Shown: positions 7,086 to 13,663 of the stretch, in pieces
Layout of the letters: each line of letters begins with the position of its first letter
Numbering within the stretch: position 1 is the first letter of the stretch
Assembly: GCF_000970675.1 (NCBI RefSeq)
Contig: NZ_LAJA01000008.1
Span: forward strand, 1 to 34,918
Length of the DNA: 34,918 nt
Source of the DNA: Domibacillus tundrae
GTDB taxonomy: Bacteria > Bacillota > Bacilli > Bacillales > Domibacillaceae
Reading direction: 5' to 3'
The notes under the pieces: generated by a model
The model's input: only the letters and a program-made list of their open reading frames with translations
Told to the model about the DNA's origin: nothing
Databases searched by the model: none
Translations under genes and position numbers: made by a program

Positions 7086-7126
7086 ACGAAACAAGCCGCC
7101 CCTGAAAAGGAGGCGGCTTGTTTCGT
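7086..7126. terminator. Bidirectional rho-independent terminator
   Basis: A perfect 15-bp stem, ACGAAACAAGCCGCC (7086-7100) with its complement at 7112-7126 and an 11-base loop. It lies between convergent genes and can end the plus-strand PspA operon and the minus-strand 60-residue gene. Confidence 0.85.
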
Positions 7127-7146
7127 GACCAAAACCAATGATTTAA

Positions 7147-7329
7147 TTACTTTTCAAATGCAAGAAGCTGTTTATTCAGCTCTTTTAATTCGTTTTCCAT
7201 TTCAACCAGCATTTCTTCTGCTTTAGACGTGCCGTGTCCAGTCGATTCCAACTTTTCAATGTCACCTTGCACACGAATGTAATCCATTTTCAATTCTCTA
7301 ATCTTGTATTCAATTTGTGACTTATTCAT
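7147..7329 (-). CDS. Small SE1832-like protein
   Basis: A 60-residue, highly charged, helical protein (MNKSQIEYKIRELKMDYIRV...), predicted to form a helical hairpin or coiled coil around a central TGHGTSKAEEM turn. It resembles the small uncharacterised SE1832 family of Bacillales; I am only moderately sure of that name. The start at 7329 is chosen because AAGGCGGTACATAT precedes it; a longer frame from 7380 would run through the upstream terminator hairpin. It is probably expressed by read-through from the promoter at 7542-7570. Function unknown. Confidence 0.75.
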   Translation of the reverse strand: MNKSQIEYKIRELKMDYIRVQGDIEKLESTGHGTSKAEEMLVEMENELKELNKQLLAFEK

Positions 7330-7365
7330 ATATGTACCGCCTTTTTCTTTTATTTTACCAAATGA

Positions 7366-7396
7366 AAAAGCCGTCTGCACGTGGCAGACGGCTTTT
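7366..7396 (-). terminator. Rho-independent terminator after the 35-aa gene
   Basis: AAAAGCCGTCTGC (7366-7378) pairs with its complement at 7384-7396 around a 5-base loop. On the minus strand the stem runs into a T-run. It lies between the 35-residue gene and the downstream 60-residue gene. Confidence 0.75.
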
Positions 7397-7401
7397 GTTT
7401 A

Positions 7402-7509
7402 TTACCGGGAAACGATAAATTCAATGACGAGGTTTAAGAAAAACACGGTATGGACCGCTGCGAAAATAAGTCCTTGTTTGTTTAAACGCTGCATTAATAC
7501 TTGATCCAT
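7402..7509 (-). CDS. Small single-pass membrane protein, 35 aa
   Basis: A short reading frame with the hallmarks of a real gene: a sigma-A promoter at 7542-7570, a strong SD (GAGGTGATTGAT directly before the ATG) and a terminator just downstream. The product starts with a hydrophilic MDQVLMQRLNKQ followed by one hydrophobic helix (GLIFAAVHTVFFLNLVIEF) and a basic end (VSR). It is likely a small integral membrane protein. I do not recognise the family. It could regulate a membrane enzyme or be a toxin-like peptide; there is no direct evidence for either. Confidence 0.65.
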   Translation of the reverse strand: MDQVLMQRLNKQGLIFAAVHTVFFLNLVIEFIVSR

Positions 7510-7541
7510 ATCAATCACCTCATAGGTTAGTTTGTAAATAT

Positions 7542-7570
7542 AATATAACACATGTTCACAAAATATTCAA
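7542..7570 (-). promoter_or_regulatory. Sigma-A promoter of the 35-aa gene
   Basis: Read on the minus strand: TTGAAT (7570-7565), a 17-base spacer and TATATT (7547-7542). It lies 33 bases upstream of the start codon, between the cardiolipin synthase terminator and the small gene. Confidence 0.65.
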
Positions 7571-7600
7571 AAAGAATTTACGAAATTGCAACAAATTAAA

Positions 7601-7623
7601 AAGAAGCAGAATGTCTGCTTCTT
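7601..7623 (-). terminator. Terminator of the cardiolipin synthase gene
   Basis: AAGAAGCAGA (7601-7610) pairs with TCTGCTTCTT (7614-7623) over a 3-base loop. Read on the minus strand the hairpin overlaps the stop codon and is followed by TTTTTAAT. Confidence 0.75.
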
Positions 7624-9083
7624 TAAAGGATCGGCGACAGGAGCCGAGAAATAGATTCTTTAAACTTAATCCAATTAGACCGCTGCTGGTATAGCGCTGG
7701 CGTCAATTCATAGGAAACTGTCATGTCATGCCAGAAAATCTTTGCCAGCCGGCTGCCAGTTTCATAGTCATACATAAAGGCGTTCACTTCAAAGTTTAAG
7801 CGGAAGCTCCGTACATCAATGTTCGCTGTCCCCACTGAACTTAATTTTTCATCTGCGACAATCGTTTTCGCATGAATAAAGCCATCGTTATAAATATAAA
7901 TTTTCGCTCCTGCTTTCAATAATTCGCCTGCATACGAATACGTTGCCCAATAGACAAATGGATGATCAGGTTTATTCGGAATCATAATTTTTACATCAAT
8001 TCCCGACAAGGCCGCTATTCGAAGTGCGTCTAAAATACTCGCGTCTGGAATAAAATAAGGAGTCTGAATATAAATCGATTTCTTTGCTGTCGTAATAAGC
8101 TTAAAGTAGCCGCTTTTGATTTGATCCCACTCTGAATCCGGCCCGCTCGTAACAATTTGCATAGCAGTGCTGCCTGTATGGTCTGGAACAGGGAACAGCC
8201 GCTCATCATACATAAAGTCATGCCGCTTTGATGCTTGATTCCAGTCTAAAATAAAACGAGTTTGAAGTGCATGTACAGCACTGCCTTCGACGCGAAGATG
8301 CGTATCACGCCAGTAGCCAAAAGACGGGTTCTTTCCTAAATATTCGTCACCGACATTAAAGCCGCCTACGTAACCGATTTGCCCATCAATAATAACAATT
8401 TTCCGGTGGTTCCGGTAATTAAGGCGCAAATTAATAAATGGAATGCTGGAAGGAAAAAAGGTTTCAACCACACCACCCGCTTCCGTTAATAATTTAAAAT
8501 CCTTGCGACGGAGCGTTCTAGAGCCCATGTCATCATAAAGCATACATACTTCAACACCTGTGAGTGCTTTTTCCGTTAATAATGTAATGAGTTTTTTCCC
8601 AAGCTCGTCGTTCCGGAAAATATAATACTGAATATGAATGTGGTTTTTTGCCTTGCGTATGTCATTCATAAGCGCCTCAAACTTTTCAACACCATCTGTA
8701 TAAATATATACGTTGTTGTCTTCAGACAGGACCGCATCATTATGACTGAGCAGCATGTAAACGAGCTTCGCATTTTTTTTTGTATGTGGATTGGCAAACG
8801 GATAGAGGCCGCTTTTAATTGCTTTTTTTTGATGTGCAATTTGTTTCTCAATGCCGATTTTTTTCTTATCTTCCCAATCAAAAAGCCGCCGCCTGCTTAA
8901 ATTTTGCCCGAAAACGAGGTAAAGAATAAAGCCGAGAAGCGGAATGAAAAAGAGCACCATCAGCCAGGCCCATGTTGCGCCTGGATCGCGCCGTTCAAGA
9001 AAAATAACAGCAGATGCTGATACAATATTCAGTGCAAACAGCACGTAGGCAGCCGATGGGAAAAGACTCAATTCAATGAACAC
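7623..9083 (-). CDS. cls: Cardiolipin synthase
   Basis: A 486-residue phospholipase-D-superfamily enzyme that joins two phosphatidylglycerols into cardiolipin plus glycerol at the membrane. Two N-terminal transmembrane helices (about 8-30 and 38-60) enclose the ERRDPGATWAW motif typical of Bacillus ClsA. Two HKD motifs follow: HRKIVIID (His near 226) and HAKTIVAD (His near 404). Length agrees with the family (about 480). The start is ambiguous: a GTG at 9083 has GGTGA 5 bases upstream and fits B. subtilis ClsA; a GTG at 9092 would add three residues but has a poorer SD. The gene is monocistronic with its own terminator. Confidence 0.92.
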   Translation of the reverse strand: MFIELSLFPSAAYVLFALNIVSASAVIFLERRDPGATWAWLMVLFFIPLLGFILYLVFGQNLSRRRLFDWEDKKKIGIEKQIAHQKKAIKSGLYPFANPHTKKNAKLVYMLLSHNDAVLSEDNNVYIYTDGVEKFEALMNDIRKAKNHIHIQYYIFRNDELGKKLITLLTEKALTGVEVCMLYDDMGSRTLRRKDFKLLTEAGGVVETFFPSSIPFINLRLNYRNHRKIVIIDGQIGYVGGFNVGDEYLGKNPSFGYWRDTHLRVEGSAVHALQTRFILDWNQASKRHDFMYDERLFPVPDHTGSTAMQIVTSGPDSEWDQIKSGYFKLITTAKKSIYIQTPYFIPDASILDALRIAALSGIDVKIMIPNKPDHPFVYWATYSYAGELLKAGAKIYIYNDGFIHAKTIVADEKLSSVGTANIDVRSFRLNFEVNAFMYDYETGSRLAKIFWHDMTVSYELTPALYQQRSNWIKFKESISRLLSPIL

Positions 9084-9255
9084 GTTTATCACCGATCCGT
9101 TCTAATAAAATACTTGCTTTAACTATACACGAAAAAGTGTGAATGATCTGGATTGAAAAAGCTAAAATGGGGAAAATAAAAAAGGATGATAAAAAAATGA
9201 AACACTTTTTTATAAAGAACGTATAGACAAATAAAAGCGAAAAGGATGGATCGCG

Positions 9256-9417
9256 ATGAAGAGTAAGGACCGGACACGACAAATTGTCGATAATATTGCC
9301 AGGCTTGGTGTAAAAGCAAAGGTAACAAAATCAAGAGCGGCTCTATGGAGCGCGCTACAAGGCAGCGGAGAAGTGAAGGGTCAGCTGAAAGTGGTGACTT
9401 CCTGCCATCCTGGATAA
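9256..9417 (+). CDS. Possible small basic protein, 53 aa
   Basis: ATG at 9256 with AAAGGATG about 7 bases upstream opens a 53-codon frame (starting MKSKDRTRQIVDNIARLG) rich in Lys, Arg, Ala and Val. It ends 11 bases before the start of the lipid kinase gene, in the position of a leading gene of a two-gene operon. The first ~35 residues look like a basic amphipathic helix; the end (VVTSCHPG) is not informative. I do not recognise it. It could be a real small protein or a translated leader. Confidence 0.45.
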   Translation: MKSKDRTRQIVDNIARLGVKAKVTKSRAALWSALQGSGEVKGQLKVVTSCHPG

Positions 9418-9428
9418 GGAAGGGGCGT

Positions 9429-10319
9429 ATGACGATGCATTTTAACAAAGGGCTTCTTTTATACAATGAACAAGCAGGCAAAGGAAAAGTGCCGATTACC
9501 GAACAAATTGTCCCTGTTTTAAAAGAAGCGGTAGAACACTTAGAGGAACAGGTCATTTCAGCGCCAGGAGAAGGAGAAAAAATTTGTTTTGAGCGAGGAA
9601 GTGATTATGATATTATCATCCTTTACGGTGGCGATGGGACGATTCATGAATGTGTCAATGGCATTGCCCGGCTGGAAAACGGGCCGGTTGTCGCTGTGCT
9701 GCCTGGCGGAACATGCAATGATTTCAGCCGAGCGATTGGTGTGCCGGAAGAAATGGATGCAGCATGCCGATTGTTAAAAACAGGAGGCGTTCGCCATGTG
9801 GATCTTGGTTTGATGAACGATCGCTATTTTGTCAACTTTTGGGGAATTGGCATGATTACGGACACATCAGAAAACATCGATGAAAATAAAAAAACGATGA
9901 TCGGCAAAATGAGCTACTATTTAAGCGCATTGGAGACCATCCGCAACCCGCCTTTTTTTCATTATATGATTGAAGCGGACGGAGTGAAACTTGAAGGGGA
10001 TGCTGTGATGGCTGTAGCGTTAAATGGAAACTACATCGGAACGATTAACCTCCCATTTGAAGCCAATCACGAAGACGGCTATCTGGATCTCATCATCGTG
10101 AAAGAATCGGGATTTTCGCTTATTAAAGAAGTGATTCAGACAGAAAAAATAAAAGCTACAGGCAAACACGCAGCAAACCTTGAACACCATCGGGTCCGGT
10201 CATTTACCATTGCGACGGACAGGCCCATGCGTGTTGATATGGATGGAGAAGTGTATACAGCCACACCATCCACTTGCAGTGTGAAAAAGGGCCATGTCCG
10301 CTTTGTCAGTTCCATATAA
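9429..10319 (+). CDS. YegS/DagK-family lipid kinase (second copy)
   Basis: A 296-residue diacylglycerol-kinase-family protein, paralogous to the one at 2277-3155 but clearly diverged. It shows the nucleotide-binding start GLLLYNEQAGKGK (residues 8-20), the catalytic signature GGDGTIHE (67-74) and LPGGTCNDFSRA (91-102). The C-terminal half has the usual beta-sandwich (VALNGNYIGTINLPFEANHE... DGYLDLIIVKE). It probably phosphorylates a membrane lipid such as diacylglycerol. ATG at 9429 follows AAGGAAGGGG; an upstream in-frame start at 9345 would overlap the small 53-residue gene in another frame and is less likely. A terminator overlaps the stop codon. Confidence 0.86.
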   Translation: MTMHFNKGLLLYNEQAGKGKVPITEQIVPVLKEAVEHLEEQVISAPGEGEKICFERGSDYDIIILYGGDGTIHECVNGIARLENGPVVAVLPGGTCNDFSRAIGVPEEMDAACRLLKTGGVRHVDLGLMNDRYFVNFWGIGMITDTSENIDENKKTMIGKMSYYLSALETIRNPPFFHYMIEADGVKLEGDAVMAVALNGNYIGTINLPFEANHEDGYLDLIIVKESGFSLIKEVIQTEKIKATGKHAANLEHHRVRSFTIATDRPMRVDMDGEVYTATPSTCSVKKGHVRFVSSI

Positions 10320-10356
10320 AAGCGTCCGGACCAAGTCAAGGCCAGGACGCTTTTAT
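10316..10356 (+). terminator. Terminator of the second lipid kinase gene
   Basis: ATAAAAGCGTCC (10316-10327) pairs with its complement at 10345-10356. The stem overlaps the TAA stop codon. A second, imperfect inverted repeat (GAAGACTC at 10367-10374, GAGTCTTC at 10399-10406) follows and may terminate the convergent DedA gene. Confidence 0.75.
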
Positions 10357-10407
10357 CATTTAAGGCGAGAAGACTCAGCCTCCAGGGGAAGCGCGAAGGA
10401 GTCTTCA

Positions 10408-11022
10408 TTAAACAGAGCGGCTGCGAAACTTTTTAACAAACCAAATAACTGCCGCAATAAAGATAATAGCCAAAATCGCGTACACAATATTTGAATACAC
10501 ATCCATATACTCGACAACCGTATGCCATGAATCAGAAAAAGCGGCACCTAGATTAACAAGAACTGTGTTCCAAATTAGTGTTCCGGCTGTTGTAAACAAA
10601 AGAAACAAGAAAAAGTTCATGTTTGACATCCCGGCCGGAATGGAAATCAGGCTGCGGATAAGTGGAATCATGCGGCATAAAAAGACCGTCCATACCCCGT
10701 ATTTGTCAAACCAGACATCTGCCCGATGAATATCTTCTTTTTGTACACGAAGAAATTTTCCATATCGTTCAATAATTTTCTCCAATTTTTCAACATCCAT
10801 TAATAACCCGATGCCATATAGAAGGACAGCACCTGCAACGGATCCGGCTGTTGAAGCTAAAATGACGCCGGTAACTGTTAAATCTGTCTGTCCGGTCATA
10901 ACACCACCGAATGTAAGGATGACTTCGGACGGAATTGGAGGAAATAAATTTTCAAGCGCAATTAAGAAAAAAACTCCCCAGAGCCCGTACTGCTCCATCA
11001 TCGAAATAATCCAGTTTTCCAT
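10408..11022 (-). CDS. DedA-family membrane protein (YngC/UptA-like)
   Basis: A 204-residue integral membrane protein of the DedA/VTT (SNARE-associated) family. Landmarks: the N-terminal re-entrant segment with ENLFPPIPSEVIL, G-rich helices, the conserved F-L-C-R-M-I-P-L-I-R-S motif with its essential Arg residues, then IPAGMSNMN, and two C-terminal helices ending in KKFRSRS. Some DedA proteins, including UptA (YngC) in B. subtilis, recycle undecaprenyl phosphate across the membrane; I infer but cannot prove this substrate. The ATG is preceded by GAAAGGAAC. It has its own extended -10 promoter at 11064. Confidence 0.88.
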   Translation of the reverse strand: MENWIISMMEQYGLWGVFFLIALENLFPPIPSEVILTFGGVMTGQTDLTVTGVILASTAGSVAGAVLLYGIGLLMDVEKLEKIIERYGKFLRVQKEDIHRADVWFDKYGVWTVFLCRMIPLIRSLISIPAGMSNMNFFLFLLFTTAGTLIWNTVLVNLGAAFSDSWHTVVEYMDVYSNIVYAILAIIFIAAVIWFVKKFRSRSV

Positions 11023-11063
11023 AATAGTTCCTTTCCGTGAAGAAAATTTTCGCTTCGTTTGAC

Positions 11064-11072
11064 ATTATAGCA
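11064..11072 (-). promoter_or_regulatory. Extended -10 promoter of the DedA gene
   Basis: Minus strand TGCTATAAT (11072-11064), a perfect -10 with the extended TG, about 42 bases before the start codon. No good -35 at 16-18 bases; TTGGTG lies 19 bases upstream. Confidence 0.5.
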
Positions 11073-11107
11073 TGGCCAATCAAAGCTTCACCAATAAAAA
11101 GAAAAGA

Positions 11108-11125
11108 CCCGCTCATTAAAGCGGG
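11108..11125 (-). terminator. Terminator of the glycosyltransferase cassette
   Basis: CCCGCT (11108-11113) pairs with AGCGGG (11120-11125); on the minus strand it is followed by TCTTTTCTTTTT. The loop contains the stop codon of the glycosyltransferase gene. Confidence 0.7.
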
Positions 11126-12234
11126 ACAGAAGAAGAAGTGCTGCCAAAAATCGCGGTTAATGTCGTCGTAAGTGTCTGCTCTTTTTCAAGACTATATAGA
11201 TCAAGCCGTTTTTTCCACTTGCTTCGCTCAATGTCGCTATCAATAATTGTTGTAATTTGCTGCTCGATCGGAACATCATCGGTTAATTCATAAATGAGTT
11301 CCCGTTTTTTTAAGTAGTCTGCATTAAATTCTTCTTGCCCGGGGAGTGCACCGGAAATAAAGACAGGAAGTTCTTTTTCAAGCACTTCACTAACGGTAAT
11401 GCCGCCTGGCTTTGTAATAATGGCGGACGCTTCTTCATAAAACCGGTTCATCTCTTCACGGCTGCTCATGTACGGCAATGCTTTAATGCGCGGATTTCGC
11501 AGCAGGTCAATTTGCGCCCGTAACTTTTCGTTATGGCCGCACAGCACTTTATATGTGTAGGAAAGCGTATGGTCATTTAAATGCTGAAGCAGCTTTTCTA
11601 ATTGTCCCAGACCACTATTTCCGCCTGCCACAAGAATGGAACGATGTTTAGTGTGGACATGGTCCGCTTCAAAAGAAGGGTGGACCGGAATACCGGTCAC
11701 ATACACGCGCCCTGCCGGAACACCGAGGCGTACGAGCCATTTTTTTGCTTCTAGATGAGGAACAAAATGATAATCGATGCTGCGTTTTCCCCATACGTCG
11801 CTGACGAAAAAGTCTGTGTACACATTAATGATCGGTGCCGTAACCTTTTTCTGGCGTTTTAAGTGATTGAGCAGCTTCGACGGATAGCTGTGTGTACAAA
11901 TAATATAGTCTGGACGTTCTTTTTCGATCAACCGGGCAAGCCGGAATTCAAAGTATTTGTCCCACACATGAAGCGGCATTTGCTCGCTTCTTCTGCCATC
12001 CGGCGTATAAATAAACGATTTATAAAATTTGCTGTATGATTCTGGTTTTTTGCTGATCCACTGCATGTACATTTTTGAAACGACCGATTCGAGCGATTCA
12101 TGGCAATAACTTAAAATGTCCACAGTTTGGATGTTCGCATCCGGCCGAATCATACTAATATGTTCGATAATAGCTTCGGCTGCTTTATGATGGCCCGACG
12201 ACAGACGAAATAAAGGAAGCACAATAATTTTCAT
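11116..12234 (-). CDS. MGDG-synthase-type glycosyltransferase (GT28-like)
   Basis: A 372-residue GT-B-fold glycosyltransferase related to monogalactosyldiacylglycerol synthases, UgtP and MurG. The N-terminal acceptor domain begins with KIIVLPLFRLSSGHHKAAEAI, containing the glycine/histidine loop (SSGHHKAA) typical of lipid-acceptor enzymes, and continues to about residue 160 (PIINVYTDFFVSDVWG). The C-terminal donor domain has VAGGNSGLGQL (about 211-221) and the nucleotide-sugar motif ITKPGGITVSE. It is likely to transfer a sugar to a membrane lipid (diacylglycerol or polyprenyl carrier). It is the third gene of a minus-strand cassette, 15 bases after a DedA gene. Acceptor and sugar cannot be decided. 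Confidence 0.82.
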   Translation of the reverse strand: MKIIVLPLFRLSSGHHKAAEAIIEHISMIRPDANIQTVDILSYCHESLESVVSKMYMQWISKKPESYSKFYKSFIYTPDGRRSEQMPLHVWDKYFEFRLARLIEKERPDYIICTHSYPSKLLNHLKRQKKVTAPIINVYTDFFVSDVWGKRSIDYHFVPHLEAKKWLVRLGVPAGRVYVTGIPVHPSFEADHVHTKHRSILVAGGNSGLGQLEKLLQHLNDHTLSYTYKVLCGHNEKLRAQIDLLRNPRIKALPYMSSREEMNRFYEEASAIITKPGGITVSEVLEKELPVFISGALPGQEEFNADYLKKRELIYELTDDVPIEQQITTIIDSDIERSKWKKRLDLYSLEKEQTLTTTLTAIFGSTSSSVPL

Positions 12235-12249
12235 GTCAATTTGACTCCT

Positions 12250-12834
12250 TTAACGGCGGGAATATGACGATTTTTTCCATTTGATAATAAAATGAATAAC
12301 AAATAAAACAAAAAACACAGCACCGGCAATTGCTAAATACTCCGGTTCAATTCTAATGTAGGAGCTAATTAAAAAACCTGCTGACATATACATGAATACC
12401 CATATAAATGCACCTAAAACAGAGAGGGCAAGAAAAGCGGGAATGGAAAACTTCGCAATTCCAGCAAAATAAGGGTTAAACTGACGGACTCCCGGGACAA
12501 AAAAACCGGCTAAAAGCGAACGGGATAAATCCCAATGCATAATCGTTTTTCGAAGCCTTTTTTTCGTGACACCTAAATATTTTCCGTAACGGTCCAAAAG
12601 CGGCTGACCGATGACTCGGCCAAGTGTATAGCTGATCAACATGCCGGTCAGCGTGCCGGCTATTAATGATGCAAGAGCGCCGGGAAATGAAATAGATCCG
12701 TTTTTGGCAAGCATGCCTACATACACATACAAACTTTCTTCCGGCGCCGGGATGCCGACGATACCGAAGACCCCGGCTAAAAATAAAATAGCATATCCAT
12801 ACTTCGATAAATACGCGATGACTAATGATTCCAT
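12250..12834 (-). CDS. DedA-family membrane protein (second copy)
   Basis: A 194-residue DedA/VTT protein, distinct from the one at 10408. Signature parts: FGIVGIPAPEESLYVYVGML (re-entrant loop with the conserved acidic residues), GTLTGMLISYTLGRVIG, and RSLLAGFFVPGVRQFNPYFAG (the conserved Arg motif), ending in two helices and a basic tail. Start at 12834 is set by GAGGGATTAC immediately before the ATG; an upstream in-frame start at 12867 adds 11 residues without a good SD. It sits between a polysaccharide deacetylase and a glycosyltransferase, which suggests that it moves the lipid-linked product or the carrier used by those enzymes. This role is inferred. Confidence 0.86.
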   Translation of the reverse strand: MESLVIAYLSKYGYAILFLAGVFGIVGIPAPEESLYVYVGMLAKNGSISFPGALASLIAGTLTGMLISYTLGRVIGQPLLDRYGKYLGVTKKRLRKTIMHWDLSRSLLAGFFVPGVRQFNPYFAGIAKFSIPAFLALSVLGAFIWVFMYMSAGFLISSYIRIEPEYLAIAGAVFFVLFVIHFIIKWKKSSYSRR

Positions 12835-12874
12835 GTAATCCCTCACTTCAAAAACAAACCGAGCCAATAATGAA

Positions 12875-13576
12875 TCAATTTGTCCGGAACAATGTATGTA
12901 CCGTTACAAATGAAAAAGAAGCGGACTTCTGATCCGATAAAAAAAGACGAAGCGCGTCCATCATGATGAGGGGCGCTTTTTCGTAGGCGCCGGTTGTTTC
13001 ACCGCTATCATGAAGCGTAATAATGGCGCCGTTTGACCTTGCCATCCTCAATTTTTCAGCCAGTTTTTCAGCGGTCATGTTTTTTTTCCAATCCCCTGGA
13101 ATAGATGTCCACATAATTGTGTCAAATGCTTTCGCTTGTGGGAGCGTAAATGGATTAAAGTGTCCCCATGGCGGCCGGTATAAGGTCACACGATTTCCTG
13201 TAATGGAATGTATACTGTCAGCCGCTTTTATAAGCTGTCTTTCTAATGCGGGAGGCGATAGAAGCCAGTTTGAAATATGGCGGTTATTATGAATGCCAAT
13301 TTCATGGCCTTCAACTTCCATTCTACGGATTAACTCAGGGTAAAGTTTCGCTTTTTCTCCTACAACAAAAAAGGTGGCTTTTACATTATATTGTTTTAAC
13401 ATGTCTAATAGAAGAGGTGTGTATGCAGGATCCGGTCCATCATCAAATGTAAGAGCGATTTCCGGTCGGTCAGGTCCGCGTTTTTTAACGTTGTGCGCAT
13501 ACATACGCGCATGGACAGTTGGCAGCACAGTCCAGGAAGCCGCGAGCAGCGCGGCGGCTGTCATAATCTTTTTCAT
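12875..13576 (-). CDS. Secreted polysaccharide deacetylase (NodB domain, CE4)
   Basis: A 233-residue protein with an N-terminal signal peptide (MKKIMTAAALLAASW... VHA, cut near residue 23) and a NodB-homology domain from ~38. Catalytic motifs are intact: TFDDGPD (Asp45 and Asp46), the metal motif H-E-I-G-I-H-N-N-R-H (His96 and His100), RPPWGHF (134-140) and ITLHDSG (His189). CE4 enzymes remove N-acetyl groups from peptidoglycan, wall polymers or lipid-linked sugars outside the cell. The start follows GGAG 7 bases upstream. It is the first gene of a three-gene cassette with a DedA protein and a glycosyltransferase, driven by the promoter at 13610-13638. The natural substrate is unknown. Confidence 0.9.
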   Translation of the reverse strand: MKKIMTAAALLAASWTVLPTVHARMYAHNVKKRGPDRPEIALTFDDGPDPAYTPLLLDMLKQYNVKATFFVVGEKAKLYPELIRRMEVEGHEIGIHNNRHISNWLLSPPALERQLIKAADSIHSITGNRVTLYRPPWGHFNPFTLPQAKAFDTIMWTSIPGDWKKNMTAEKLAEKLRMARSNGAIITLHDSGETTGAYEKAPLIMMDALRLFLSDQKSASFSFVTVHTLFRTN

Positions 13577-13609
13577 TTGGGCGCTCCATTTCGCAATACT
13601 ATTTCGTTA

Positions 13610-13638
13610 ATTATAATTCTGATTTAGAGAAAACACAA
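13610..13638 (-). promoter_or_regulatory. Sigma-A promoter of the deacetylase cassette
   Basis: Minus strand TTGTGT (13638-13633), a 17-base spacer and TATAAT (13615-13610), 34 bases before the start codon. Confidence 0.6.
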
Positions 13639-13660
13639 AACCCGCTTTTCAGCGGGTTTT
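13637..13660 (-). terminator. Terminator of the CBS/CorC-domain gene
   Basis: AAAACCCGCT (13637-13646) pairs with AGCGGGTTTT (13651-13660) over the loop TTTC, directly after the stop codon; a T-run follows on the minus strand. Confidence 0.75.
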
Positions 13661-13663
13661 TCG

